A DNA stretch of 64,000 nucleotides from positions 62,001 through 126,000 of the forward strand of contig JACRLB010000018.1 of assembly GCA_016235445.1 (NCBI GenBank), written 5' to 3'. The stretch comes from Chloroflexota bacterium. GTDB lineage: Bacteria; Chloroflexota; Anaerolineae; Anaerolineales; Villigracilaceae. Within the stretch, counting starts at the first letter, position 1, and every line of letters begins with the position of its first letter. Shown piece by piece: positions 16,143 to 25,666 of the stretch. Under the pieces are notes generated by a model. That model was not told the origin of the DNA, ran no database searches, and saw only the letters and a list, made by a program, of their open reading frames with translations. The position numbers and the translations under genes are program-made.

Positions 16143-17582
16143 TTAGCCCAACACCTCCACATCATGCGGACCAGACTCCCTTAGCCCTGCGCCTGTCATC
16201 CGCACAAAGATTGCCTTCTTTTGAAAATCTTCAACCGATTGCGCGCCGCTGTAGCTCATGCCCGATTGCAAACCACCCACCAGTTGATTGAGCACCTCGC
16301 GCGCCTTGCCGCGGTACGGAACAGCGGCCTCCACGCCTTCAGCCACGTAATCTTCAACTTCTTCGCGGGTGAGATCGTTGCCTTCGCGTTTGTTGCGTTC
16401 GATGTTCGCCGCCAGCGATGCCATGCCGCGTGAGGCTTTATAGCGGTGTCCGCGGCGGGTCAGGATCATGCCTGGGCTTTCGTCGGTGCCTGCGAGCATC
16501 GAGCCGATCATCACCGTCTGCGCGCCCGCGGCCACGGCTTTTGCCACATCGCCAGGGAAGCGGATGCCGCCATCGGCAATGATGGGGATGCCAGAATCAC
16601 GTGCCGCATCCGCGCATTGGATGACAGCCGTCAACTGCGGAACGCCCGAACCCGCCACCTGCCGCGTGATGCAAATGGAGCCAGGCCCCACACCCACCTT
16701 CACCGAGTCTACGCCTGCATCTATCAATCGTTTGGTTCCATCCGCAGTGGCGACATTACCGCCGATGATCTGGGCATCGCTGAAGTGTTTGCGGATATTT
16801 TTTATCATATCGATTTCCAAATTCGAATCGCCGTGAGCAATATCCACCACGATGCAGTCCGCGCCTGCCTGCAAGGCGGCCTCGACGCGGCGCATCTCTT
16901 TATCACGCACGCCAACCGCCGCGCCTACGGCAAGGCGTCCTTTTGAATCTTTTGTAGCTTTGGGAAACTTGGTGATCTTCATAATGTCTTTCAACGTCAC
17001 CAGGCCTGTGATCTTTCCATTCTTATCCACGAGCGGAAGTTTTTCCACGCGGTACTCGTGAAGCAGGCGTTCGGCATCTTTGAGGGAAGTATTCGGCGGC
17101 GCGCTGTGAATTTCACGAGACATGATCGCGGTGACGGGCCTGCTGTCGTCTTCTTCGAATAACAAGTCTCGCGTGGTGATAATGCCGATCAGTTTCTCGT
17201 CTTTGTCCACGATTAAAATTCCGCCCGTATCTGTTTCTTCGACGATGCGCTTCACATCGCCGACGGTGTGCTGGTCGGTCATGGTAATGGGCCTGTCCAC
17301 GATGAAGGACTCAGCCTTTTTGACGCGTTCGATCTGGCGCGTTTGCTCGGCGATGGTCATAAAACGGTGAATGATTCCAATGCCGCCCTCGCGCGCCATC
17401 GTGATCGCCATTTCGCTTTCGGTCACCACATCCATGTTCGCGGATACGATGGGCGAATGCAGGGCGATCTTTTTCGTCAGCCAGCTTTTGGTGGAAAGGA
17501 CGCGCCGCGAATCCACGTTGGAATATTGCGGCACAAGCAAAACATCGTCATAGGTTAAAGCGGTATCCTGCAAAATTTTCAT
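16143..17582 (-). CDS. guaB: Inosine-5'-monophosphate dehydrogenase
   Basis: 479 residues from ATG 17582, chosen for AGGAG 7 nt upstream; an upstream ATG at 17609 adds nine residues. It opens with the IMPDH signature [14 protein letters not shown], has two CBS domains (about residues 95-210, [16 protein letters not shown] and [20 protein letters not shown]), the catalytic Cys in [11 protein letters not shown], and the flap region with SRGM. It converts IMP to XMP with NAD in guanine synthesis. The promoter region upstream holds an ATTATAAT palindrome (17619-17626), a possible -10 box in either direction. purA, the competing branch from IMP, is divergent next door. Confidence 0.95.
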   Translation of the reverse strand: MKILQDTALTYDDVLLVPQYSNVDSRRVLSTKSWLTKKIALHSPIVSANMDVVTESEMAITMAREGGIGIIHRFMTIAEQTRQIERVKKAESFIVDRPITMTDQHTVGDVKRIVEETDTGGILIVDKDEKLIGIITTRDLLFEEDDSRPVTAIMSREIHSAPPNTSLKDAERLLHEYRVEKLPLVDKNGKITGLVTLKDIMKITKFPKATKDSKGRLAVGAAVGVRDKEMRRVEAALQAGADCIVVDIAHGDSNLEIDMIKNIRKHFSDAQIIGGNVATADGTKRLIDAGVDSVKVGVGPGSICITRQVAGSGVPQLTAVIQCADAARDSGIPIIADGGIRFPGDVAKAVAAGAQTVMIGSMLAGTDESPGMILTRRGHRYKASRGMASLAANIERNKREGNDLTREEVEDYVAEGVEAAVPYRGKAREVLNQLVGGLQSGMSYSGAQSVEDFQKKAIFVRMTGAGLRESGPHDVEVLG

Positions 17583-17653
17583 GGGGAGACTCCTGATATC
17601 CAAAATCAAACCGCCCGAATTATAATGCGTGATGATGAGTCTGTTGGATAAAA

Positions 17654-19145
<1,492 letters not shown>

Positions 19146-19170
19146 CAGGCGTTTGGCTTATAATTTAGAT

Positions 19171-19518
19171 ATGAATATCCACATTTTGAGATACAAAGCA
19201 ACATCGCTTCAAATTCAGGAAATGCTGACGGCGTTTCCTGATATGCGAATGATTAAGATTGTCGTTGATATTGAAAACGAAATTCTCGCAGGCGGAAGCG
19301 GAATGCACTATGAGTGCGAGCAACTCTTGCTAGGTGAAGGCAGTGCCCAGGAAAACCTATGGGGCGCAAACTGGTTTCCTGATGAACAAAGCATCGAATT
19401 CGAATCGTTGATAAATATACGTCCACGCCAAAATAGAAGCATCATTATTCAAGACGAAAATATATGCAATGAGGTCGAACGTATCACACGCAGTTTTCTC
19501 GGAGATGTAAACCCATGA
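19171..19518 (+). CDS. DUF5674-like protein
   Basis: 115 residues from ATG 19171. The core VVVDIENEILAGG-type segment (residues 30-45), the EEN/QENLWG segment and the INIRPRQNRSI segment match DUF5674 proteins, small proteins of unknown role often in gene pairs that look like accessory modules. A TATAAT box at 19159-19164 lies 6 nt before the ATG, so a leaderless transcript starting at the ATG is likely. The stop overlaps the next ATG by 4 bp. Both genes lie between two copies of the purA 3' end, suggesting acquisition. Confidence 0.7.
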   Translation: MNIHILRYKATSLQIQEMLTAFPDMRMIKIVVDIENEILAGGSGMHYECEQLLLGEGSAQENLWGANWFPDEQSIEFESLINIRPRQNRSIIIQDENICNEVERITRSFLGDVNP

Positions 19519-19856
19519 CCATGTATTCCGACTCTTTCACAAAAGAATCGCCTGCCCGTCAACTGGGTGCGCTTGCCGCCACGCTTGGGCGTATCGCTTC
19601 GTCGGCGGAGAAAACCGCCCGCACAAAGGCGATTATCCCCATGCTGAATGAATGCCTGCAATTTATCGAATGGACTCTATCTCAGCAGACTGATAATGCG
19701 GGTAAAGAATTGGCAGACATCAGCGTCATGCTAAAACTGTGGCGCGACAGTTGGGAGTACGCCCAAATGGACGGACACCTGCGAGCGCTTTTATCTGTTC
19801 AATCAAAGAAATGGTCGGAGAAAATATTGGAGTCGTCTGGGTTGTTAAATTCATAA
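19515..19856 (+). CDS. Hypothetical helical protein, coupled to the DUF5674-like gene
   Basis: 113 residues, predicted all-helical, no signal peptide ([19 protein letters not shown], then [15 protein letters not shown]). It overlaps the DUF5674-like stop by ATGA, so the pair is translationally coupled. I do not recognise the family. The pair could be a toxin-antitoxin or accessory module, but nothing in the sequence proves it. Its stop is immediately followed by the duplicated purA tail. Confidence 0.6.
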   Translation: MTMYSDSFTKESPARQLGALAATLGRIASSAEKTARTKAIIPMLNECLQFIEWTLSQQTDNAGKELADISVMLKLWRDSWEYAQMDGHLRALLSVQSKKWSEKILESSGLLNS

Positions 19857-19857
19857 C

Positions 19858-19953
19858 GAGCAGAATTATGTGAGGATAATCGAAGAGGCGGCGGGAGTCC
19901 CCGTCAAGTGGATTGGGGTGGGGCCTGAGCGCGAGGCGACGATACGGAGATAG
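19858..19953 (+). pseudogene. purA: Duplicated 3' end of purA (96 bp)
   Basis: About 94% identical to purA 19050-19145, ending at the same stop codon. The six differences change only Ser to Asn, Met to Ile and Val to Ile or are silent, as expected of a tail that was once under selection in a real purA. The likely native purA terminator follows this copy, not the intact gene. This points to insertion of a 808 bp module at the purA 3' end that rebuilt the gene. Confidence 0.8.
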
Positions 19954-19958
19954 AAATC

Positions 19959-19996
19959 AAAGTGACAGTCACCTTGAAGGGGGCTGTCACTTTTTT
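19959..19996 (+). terminator. Intrinsic terminator, probably the original purA terminator
   Basis: AGTGACAG (19961-19968), loop, CTGTCACT (19984-19991), then a T-run. It sits directly after the duplicated purA tail. Confidence 0.8.
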
Positions 19997-20023
19997 ACAA
20001 GTTCCATATGCTATACTCACCGC

Positions 20024-20332
20024 ATGGCAAAAATAAAACCAATGAAATTTGACTGGGACCCCGCCAAAGCGGAAAAGAATGACGCCAAGTATGGCGTCAG
20101 TTTTGATGAGGCGGCCACCATTTTCAAAGACCCACACGCGCTTTATTCTGACGACATCGAACATTCGCAGAAGGAAAAGCGCGAAATGGTCATCGGCAGG
20201 TCGGCGGCGCGCTCCAGGCTGTTGACATGTTTCATCGAAAGAGCCGAGGGCGCTGTCCGCATTATCAGCGCAAGGGTCTCGACGCACAGGGAGCGGCAGG
20301 ATTACGACGAGAACGCGGAAACCAAATATTAA
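20024..20332 (+). CDS. brnT: BrnT family toxin, no BrnA partner visible
   Basis: 102 residues. FDWDPAKAEKNDAKYGVSFDEA is the BrnT (PF04365) opening, followed by F-K-D-P, SDDIEHSQKEKREMVIG and the basic C-terminal RIISARVSTHRERQDY segment. BrnT is a RelE-fold ribonuclease that is normally encoded just before its antitoxin BrnA. Here no BrnA-like frame follows; a palindromic repeat begins within about 20 bp. A TATACT box 6 nt before the ATG suggests a leaderless mRNA. The lone toxin may be inactive, controlled from elsewhere, or have lost its partner to the repeat insertion. Confidence 0.8.
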   Translation: MAKIKPMKFDWDPAKAEKNDAKYGVSFDEAATIFKDPHALYSDDIEHSQKEKREMVIGRSAARSRLLTCFIERAEGAVRIISARVSTHRERQDYDENAETKY

Positions 20333-20347
20333 AAAAACGTTCGTGGA

Positions 20348-20487
20348 TACGGCTTTCTCAAAGTAGCTTGACCATTTTACAAGTTTATGGCAAAGGCTTA
20401 ACGCGAATTACGCAAACTGGGTGAATTTCGCGAAAATACAGAAAAATTCGCGCCATTCGTTTCATTCGAGCCATTCGCGTTAAAGAT
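20348..20487. repeat. ACGCGAATT-type palindromic repeat
   Basis: The left part (CTCAAAGTAGCTTGACC then TTTATGGCAAAGGCTTAACG) resembles the inverted right end of the element at 9544-9708. The interior pairs TTAACGCGAA with TTCGCGTTAA. It occupies the place where a brnA gene would be expected. No flanking duplication was found. Confidence 0.5.
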
Positions 20488-20546
20488 TATTTAACCGCGG
20501 GATGATAAAATCGAAGAAACAAACTTTACCCCTTTTGGAGGCAGAT

Positions 20547-20807
20547 ATGAACATTCTCGTATGGATTATCTTTGGCGCGCTGGCTGGCTGGATCGCAAGC
20601 ATCATCATGAAAAAGAACAAGCAGATGGGGGCAATTGCCAACATCGTGGTCGGTATCGTGGGCGCGTTCATCGGCGGCTACATCGTGGACTTTTTCGGCG
20701 TGGAGGTTGAGGCTGGCTTCAACCTTCCCAGTCTGCTGGTGGCGATTTTGGGCGCGGTTGTCCTGCTTTATGTCATCGGCTTGCTCCGCGGCGGACGCAG
20801 GCGATAA
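20547..20807 (+). CDS. GlsB/YeaQ/YmgE family membrane protein
   Basis: 86 residues from ATG 20547 (GGAGG 5 nt upstream). Three short glycine-rich membrane helices: ILVWIIFGALAGWIASIIM, then GAIANIVVGIVGAFIGGYIVDFF, and LLVAILGAVVLLYVIGLL. These match the transglycosylase-associated (PF04226) stress proteins in length and in the G-A-L-A-G-W and G-x-x-G-A-F-x-G-G motifs. Role unknown; often stress-induced in other bacteria. Monocistronic with its own terminator. Confidence 0.88.
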   Translation: MNILVWIIFGALAGWIASIIMKKNKQMGAIANIVVGIVGAFIGGYIVDFFGVEVEAGFNLPSLLVAILGAVVLLYVIGLLRGGRRR

Positions 20808-20820
20808 GCCGTTAAAACAC

Positions 20821-20854
20821 AAAAGAGCCGCGCAATTCACAAGCGCGGCTCTTT
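20821..20854 (+). terminator. Intrinsic terminator
   Basis: AAAAGAGCCGCGC, loop, GCGCGGCTCTTTT shortly after the YeaQ-family stop. Confidence 0.88.
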
Positions 20855-20893
20855 TGATTCAATGAGGGCGGGCCGCCACTGCGTATTTATAAC

Positions 20894-21032
20894 TCACCAT
20901 ACGCGATTTACTCGAAGACCCCGAAGGGGTCAAATGATTATAGTTTTTGGAATGTGCCAAATTCAACCCCGCAGGGGTGTCATGGCTCGTAAAATCTATA
21001 TCATCCCTTCGGGATTGAACTGCGTAAGGTGA
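20894..21032. mobile_element. MITE-like element, TCACCTTACGC family (copy B)
   Basis: 139 bp with ends TCACCATACGC (20894-20904) and inverted TCACCTTACGC (21022-21032). The flanks are ATTTATAAC and GTTTATAAT, sharing TTTATAA. Inside are smaller palindromes such as GACCCCGAAGGGGTC. It is in the 670 bp gene-free stretch between the YeaQ-family and sensor-kinase genes, which also holds 21170-21310 and 21340-21450. Confidence 0.6.
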
Positions 21033-21169
21033 GTTTATAATATTACTCTTGAGAATCTATCACAACCGCGAAGATGTTTGCCGCCGTCAGTACTGCAAGA
21101 TTTATCTTGCTGTGGCAGGATTTGCCGTCAAAATACTCGCTACGTGAACGTTGCGGTACGAAATCCTGC

Positions 21170-21310
21170 ATTAGACGTTATCGGAAATAAAATTGGGACG
21201 CTGACCGCGAAGCGCGCAGAAAAACGCGGATAAATTCTTTTAAATCAGCGAAAATCAGCGTTCATCTGCGTCCGATTAAAGCTTGTGGCTTATTACCGAT
21301 AAAGTCTATT
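21170..21310. repeat. Palindromic repeat with ATTAGAC...TTATCGG ends
   Basis: The left ATTAGACGTTATCGGAAATA pairs with the right TTACCGATAAAGTCTATT. The interior AAAATTGGGACGC ... GCGTTCATCTGCGTCC belongs to the same hairpin type as 8410-8541. No clear target duplication is visible. Confidence 0.5.
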
Positions 21311-21339
21311 ATCTTGCCTGCCTGGGGGCAAAATGAATT

Positions 21340-21450
21340 GGGTGTGTTTCAAATGAGTTGAAGGATAGAACGTCCCGAAGGTTTTCTCGAAGACTTTGAC
21401 CCTTTTTCAAACCTTCGGGACGGTTGTTTCAACTGAAATGAAACACACCC
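21340..21450. mobile_element. Palindromic element with GGGTGTGTTTCA ends and 9-bp target duplication
   Basis: A 111 bp element. The ends GGGTGTGTTTCA and its exact inverse TGAAACACACCC are preceded and followed by perfect direct repeats AAATGAATT (21331-21339 and 21451-21459). The inner arms pair CGTCCCGAAGGTTT with AAACCTTCGGGACG. It is inserted just downstream of the sensor kinase stop. No coding capacity. Confidence 0.75.
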
Positions 21451-21476
21451 AAATGAATTTTGCGGTACGAACCGCG

Positions 21477-22610
21477 TCACGTAATTGGCAGTGTAAACAC
21501 AAACATACTGCCTTTATTTGCGCCATCGCTTTCGGCCCAAATTTTTCCGCCATGCGCTTCGACAAGATGCTTCGAAATCGTCAGCCCAATGCCAGAGCCG
21601 CCGTGAGTACGGGAGCGGGATTTGTCCACGCGGTAGAAGCGGTCGAAGATGTGCGCGAGGTGTTCGGCGGGGATGCCAATGCCCGAGTCGTGGATCGAGA
21701 AGCATGCCATGTTTTTCTCGCGCGCGATGGCCACGGTTACGGTTCCGCTTTCGGGAGTGTATTGCAGGGCGTTGCCAAGCAGGTTGGTGAGAATTTGCAG
21801 GGCGCGGTCTTCATCAGCGAGGACAAGGATTGGGTCGTGGGGCAACTGTCGGTTTAGAATGACGCGCTTTTCGTCGAACTGGAATTGCATTCGTTTGGTC
21901 ACCGTCTCGATCAGGCGGGTCACTTTCACGGGTTGAACATTCAACGGAATGGCTTTTGCTTCCACGCGGCTGAGTTCCTGCAAATCGTTCACGAGCTTGT
22001 TGAGGCGTTCGGCTTCGTTGTGAATTTGTTGATAGGTTTCGTCGCTGGCGGGCAGTACGCCGTCCATGAGACCTTCGGCGGAACCTTTGATGGCGGTGAG
22101 CGGCGTGCGGAGTTCGTGCGCCACATCGCCAAGGAGACGGCGGCGCATGGCTTCCACCTGCTCGAGTTGTTCGGCCATTTGATTGAAACTGGCCGCAAGT
22201 TGACTCAACTCATCCACGCCGTGCGATTGCACGCGCTCATCGTAATGGCCTTCCGAAATTCTCTGGCTGGCGTTCATCATCACACGCACGGGGGCAATCA
22301 CACTCCTGCTCAAAACAAAACTCACGACCAACGCAACCAGTGTTGCCGCGATCACAGCGATGATCAGCGACTCGTTGAAGGAGGCCTGAAAGTTCAGGTA
22401 AAAATCGGCCATCATGCCGCCGCCCTGCCCCTGCCCCATCATCATCCCATTTCCTGCGCCCAATCTTTGCTCCATGAATGACAAATGCCGTTCGAATGCG
22501 CGCGGGGTTGTGAACACTGTGGTCCCCCAAACAACCGCCATGCCAATGGTGATGACCAAAATGTAGGATGCGAAAAGTTTAATACCCAAATGCGCGTTGA
22601 TATATTTCAT
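21477..22610 (-). CDS. Sensor histidine kinase, BaeS-like, with Met-rich periplasmic loop
   Basis: 377 residues. Membrane helix 1 at 11-32, short external loop, helix 2 at 81-102, HAMP domain 101-155, HisKA with phospho-acceptor H165 in DVAHELRTPL, and HATPase_c with the N box LLGNALQYTP, SGIGIP and GGSGIGL. The external loop holds GMMMGQGQGGGMMADF, six Met residues in about 15, a pattern often seen in copper or oxidant contact sites, so the signal may be a metal or redox stress (inference). The start overlaps the regulator stop by 4 bp. It is divergent from a FixH-like protein and cytochrome c peroxidase. Confidence 0.92.
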   Translation of the reverse strand: MKYINAHLGIKLFASYILVITIGMAVVWGTTVFTTPRAFERHLSFMEQRLGAGNGMMMGQGQGGGMMADFYLNFQASFNESLIIAVIAATLVALVVSFVLSRSVIAPVRVMMNASQRISEGHYDERVQSHGVDELSQLAASFNQMAEQLEQVEAMRRRLLGDVAHELRTPLTAIKGSAEGLMDGVLPASDETYQQIHNEAERLNKLVNDLQELSRVEAKAIPLNVQPVKVTRLIETVTKRMQFQFDEKRVILNRQLPHDPILVLADEDRALQILTNLLGNALQYTPESGTVTVAIAREKNMACFSIHDSGIGIPAEHLAHIFDRFYRVDKSRSRTHGGSGIGLTISKHLVEAHGGKIWAESDGANKGSMFVFTLPIT

Positions 22611-23290
22611 ACGGCCTCATCATCGAAACGATAGCCCACGCCGCGCACAGTGGCAATGGTTTCGGGGTTGCCCAGCTTTGTGCGCACATGCCCAAGATGC
22701 ACATCCACCACGCGCATCTCGCCAAAATATTGGCCGCCCCAAACTTTTTCCAACAGTTGCTCACGCGATAACACACGTCCGCGATTTTCAGCCAGCGCGC
22801 GTAAAATATCGAATTCGATGGCGGTTAATTCGATGGGCTGGTCGTCCACCGTCACTTGACGCGCGCCGATATCGATCCGCACATGACGAAAGGCCAGAAC
22901 GCCTCCCTCGCCGCCCGAACCTGATCCTATTTGCTGACGCCGCAACGCCGCCTTGACTCTCGCCACAAGCTCGCGCGGGCTGAACGGTTTGGTCACGTAA
23001 TCATCCGCGCCGACGGAGAGGCCGACGATCTTGTCTGTCTCCTCCGTCCGCGCCGTGAGCATGATGACATACACTTCGGATTCACGGCGTAATTTCGAGA
23101 GCAGTTCCAGCCCATCCATGCCGGGGAGCATGACATCGAGAACGATGAGGTCAGGCTTGAAGGCGCGGGCGGCTTTAAGCCCCGAAGGGCCATCGGTGGC
23201 GGTGTAGACTTCGTAGCCTTCGGGCTTGAGATAGGCCTGCACGAGGTTGACAATGGAGGGTTCATCGTCGATTACGAGAATTTTTGTCAT
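22607..23290 (-). CDS. OmpR-family response regulator, partner of the sensor kinase
   Basis: 227 residues. Receiver domain with VIDDE, phospho-acceptor D52 in VLDVMLPGMDG, Thr in IMLTARTE and Lys in YVTKPFSPRE. A Gly/Ser linker (IGSGSGGEGG) leads to a winged-helix trans_reg_C domain (residues 130-225, FDILRALAENRGRVLSREQL, VDVHLGHVRTKLG, TVRGVGYRFD). It is transcribed first, with the kinase coupled by an ATGA overlap. Targets probably include the divergent gene pair at 23616-25366, which is inference from layout. Confidence 0.93.
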   Translation of the reverse strand: MTKILVIDDEPSIVNLVQAYLKPEGYEVYTATDGPSGLKAARAFKPDLIVLDVMLPGMDGLELLSKLRRESEVYVIMLTARTEETDKIVGLSVGADDYVTKPFSPRELVARVKAALRRQQIGSGSGGEGGVLAFRHVRIDIGARQVTVDDQPIELTAIEFDILRALAENRGRVLSREQLLEKVWGGQYFGEMRVVDVHLGHVRTKLGNPETIATVRGVGYRFDDEAV

Positions 23291-23311
23291 GGTGAGATTT
23301 TACCTTTAAGT

Positions 23312-23468
23312 AGTTTGACAATGTCACATTTCAAAACCTTTACCACAAAGTCCACAAAGGGTCACAAAGGAGAGCAAAAGGCTAAAACCAAAGGTTTCAT
23401 TGCCCTGATCGGAGCGCGGACTTCAGTCCGCCTTTTCACGGCAAATCACGGACTGAAGTCCGCGCTTC
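23312..23468. repeat. Composite of two repeat types upstream of the two-component operon
   Basis: 23312-23386 is about 85-90% identical to 45997-46070 (TTTGACAATGTCACATTTCA, then CCACAAAGTCCACAAAGGG). 23411-23468 is a hairpin: GGAGCGCGGACTTCAGTCC pairs with GGACTGAAGTCCGCGCTTC. The gap 23291-23615 otherwise holds the divergent promoters of the regulator and FixH-like genes; I see no clear -10/-35 pair. Confidence 0.6.
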
Positions 23469-23615
23469 AGTATCATGGTATTCAAAAGCCATAAACAACG
23501 GATGAAGTCATTATAAAGATTCTGTAAAGAAACGCGAAATCGAATTGACGATAAAAATTGTGGCGATTAACATGCTCACCTGTTTACAACTATTCAACCA
23601 AAGGAAGGTACTTTA

Positions 23616-24125
23616 ATGAATTCTCAAACTAAAACCATTGTCATCACCACGGTTGTCACGGTTATCGTGCTCGTTGCGGGGTTTATCCTGCTGATGCCCG
23701 TCTTCGGGCCGCGCTTCATGCACCCGATCATGTCTCAGTTTATGGACGGGAACAGCCCCAGTTCCGTCACCGCCAGTGACCTGGACACCAGCGCCGAACG
23801 CCTGACCAATAACGGCGCGTTCAAGGTCTCGTTCAAGAGCGAGCTGGACCCGATCACCCTCGGTTCGATGCACTCGTGGGTTTTGCACGTCGAAACCGCA
23901 GACGGCCAGCCTGTGGAAGGCGCAACCATCCTTGTGGACGGCGGAATGCCTGAGCATGGCCACGGCCTGCCGACCGCTCCGCAAGTGACTCAGGATTTGG
24001 GTAATGGCGATTATCTCGTCGAAGGCTTGAAGTTCCAAATGGGCGGCTGGTGGGAAGTTAAGTTCAACATCACCGCGGATGGGACGGAAGACAACGTCAC
24101 GTTTAATTTGATCGTGGGAGGGTAA
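23616..24125 (+). CDS. FixH/YtkA-like membrane-anchored protein
   Basis: 169 residues. One N-terminal membrane helix (about 9-30), then an external Ig-like domain with GGMPEHGHGLPTAPQV, NGDYLVEGLKFQMGGWWEVKF, the YtkA-like/FixH pattern (PF13115/PF05751). The segment just after the helix (RFMHPIMSQFMDG) and the SMHSW and MPEHGHG motifs are Met/His-rich, compatible with copper contact. AAGGAAGG precedes the ATG. It is 8 bp upstream of a di-haem cytochrome c peroxidase gene and divergent from a sensor kinase with a Met-rich loop, suggesting a shared metal or redox response. Confidence 0.75.
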   Translation: MNSQTKTIVITTVVTVIVLVAGFILLMPVFGPRFMHPIMSQFMDGNSPSSVTASDLDTSAERLTNNGAFKVSFKSELDPITLGSMHSWVLHVETADGQPVEGATILVDGGMPEHGHGLPTAPQVTQDLGNGDYLVEGLKFQMGGWWEVKFNITADGTEDNVTFNLIVGG

Positions 24126-24133
24126 CGACCACT

Positions 24134-25366
24134 ATGACAAAACGATATCTCATTCTCACAGGTATTTTGCTCACCCTTTCAGCGGGGATTCTGTTTGGGT
24201 GCAGCGCCCAGCCCACAGCGTGGACAGATGCGGAAGTCGAAATTTTGCAGTCGCTTTGGATCGGCAGTCTGCCTGGGTTGCCAACCGATCCATCCAATCA
24301 ATATGGAGACAATCCACAAGCGGCGGCGTTGGGCGAAAAGCTATTCTTCGATACGCGCTTCAGCAGTAATGGTGAAGTGGCCTGCGCCACCTGCCACGAC
24401 CCTGAGAAAAATTTTCAGGATGGCCTGCCGCGCGCGCAAGGCGTGGGCACAACCAACCGCCGCGCCATGCCGATTGCAGGGACGGCCTACAGCCCGTGGA
24501 TGTTTTGGGATGGGCGCAAGGATAGCCAGTGGGCGCAGGCGTTGGGGCCGCTGGAAAGCGCGGTGGAACATGGCGGAACGCGCACGCAGTATGTGAAATT
24601 GATTGGGGCGAATTACAAAGATGAATATGAAGCCGTCTTTGGCGCGTTGCCTGATTTTTCGGATGCAAGCCGCTTCCCTGAACCTGCCGCGCCTGTGAGC
24701 GATGAGGCGGCGGCGGCAAATTGGGAGGCGATGACCGCCGAAGACCGCGAAGCCGTGACGCGGGTGTACGTCAACATGGGCAAGGCGATTGCGGCGTACG
24801 AGCGCACGATCATGCCTGGCGAGTCGCGCTTCGACCAATATGTGGAATCGGTTTTGGCAAACGATGGCGCAACTGCCGACACGATTTTGAGCGATGATGA
24901 AATTGCGGGCTTGAAATTATTTATCGGTGCGGCGAACTGCACGCGCTGTCACAATGGCGCGCTGTTCACGGATAACGATTTCCACAACACGGGCGTGCCT
25001 GTCATTGAAAACCTGCCAGAGGATACAGGCCGCGCGCTCGGCGCTCAACAAGCGCTTGCCGATGAATTCAACTGCCTGAGCGTTTACAGCGACGCCGCTC
25101 CCGAAGATTGCAGTGAGTTGAAATTTATGCTCACCGAAGGCGAAGCGCTGGAACGCGCCTACAAGCCGCCGTCATTGCGTGATGTGGCACAGCGCGCGCC
25201 GTACATGCACGCGGGTCAGTTCACCACATTGCAAGGTGTTCTCAGCCACTACAACGAAGCGCCTGCCGCGCCGATGGGTCACACGGAGTTGGAGTTGTTG
25301 CATTTGAGCGAAGTACAGCTTAATCAAATCATTGCTTTTCTCGAAACGCTTTCGTCAATAAAATAG
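24134..25366 (+). CDS. Di-haem cytochrome c peroxidase (CcpA/MauG family)
   Basis: 410 residues. A lipoprotein signal ends ILFGCS (Cys 23). The N-terminal haem site is CATCHD (with FSSNGEVACATCH context) and the C-terminal one CTRCHNG in the GAANCTRCHNGALFTD segment. KPPSLRDVAQRAPYMHAG contains the conserved Met/His region of the family (PF03150). It reduces hydrogen peroxide at the outer membrane face with electrons from small cytochromes such as the 8612-9013 lipoprotein. Follows the FixH-like gene by 8 bp, so both are likely co-transcribed. Confidence 0.9.
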   Translation: MTKRYLILTGILLTLSAGILFGCSAQPTAWTDAEVEILQSLWIGSLPGLPTDPSNQYGDNPQAAALGEKLFFDTRFSSNGEVACATCHDPEKNFQDGLPRAQGVGTTNRRAMPIAGTAYSPWMFWDGRKDSQWAQALGPLESAVEHGGTRTQYVKLIGANYKDEYEAVFGALPDFSDASRFPEPAAPVSDEAAAANWEAMTAEDREAVTRVYVNMGKAIAAYERTIMPGESRFDQYVESVLANDGATADTILSDDEIAGLKLFIGAANCTRCHNGALFTDNDFHNTGVPVIENLPEDTGRALGAQQALADEFNCLSVYSDAAPEDCSELKFMLTEGEALERAYKPPSLRDVAQRAPYMHAGQFTTLQGVLSHYNEAPAAPMGHTELELLHLSEVQLNQIIAFLETLSSIK

Positions 25367-25402
25367 TTTGGTTCATGTGTAGCTCTGTGCAATAGATCAA
25401 AA

Positions 25403-25515
25403 CCTTTTAACGCGAACACTTGCGCCGCGCACCAGTGCGGTGTTACGCAAATTGGGCGAATGATGCGAAAAAAAATTCGCGTCATTCGCCTCATTCGGAA
25501 AATTCGCGTTAAGTT
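25403..25515. repeat. ACGCGAA / TTCGCGTT palindromic repeat
   Basis: TTTTAACGCGAA on the left pairs with TTCGCGTTAA on the right, with degenerate GCGAAT words between and an inner GCGCACCAGTGCG hairpin. It fills much of the 25367-25647 gap. Confidence 0.55.
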
Positions 25516-25610
25516 TTTTGCTCTTTGAAAGCCCGATCATTCAGCCTGCACACTCTTTACACATGATCCGCTAGTATTGGAAGATAGACCGCGGACAGTG
25601 GACAATAACG

Positions 25611-25666
25611 GTCTGCGGTCTATCGTCTGCGGTCTATCGTCTGCGGTCTATCGTCTGCGGTCTGCC
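25611..25666. repeat. 14-bp tandem repeat overlapping the fumarylacetoacetase stop
   Basis: Four units of GTCTGCGGTCTATC, the last ending GCC. An inverted single unit (GATAGACCGCGGAC) is at 25583-25596. The array supplies the final Asp-Arg-Arg-Arg codons and the TAG stop of the gene, so unit-number changes would alter the C-terminus. Confidence 0.8.

Noticed and set aside
21041-21169. Possible structured RNA around GTACTGCAAGATTTATCTTGC
   Set aside because: A short hairpin is visible, but there is no promoter-terminator pair and the region is between repeat elements; not enough to call an RNA gene.
25611-25666. Possible CRISPR array in the 14-bp tandem repeat
   Set aside because: Units are contiguous with no spacers, and there are no cas genes in the window.
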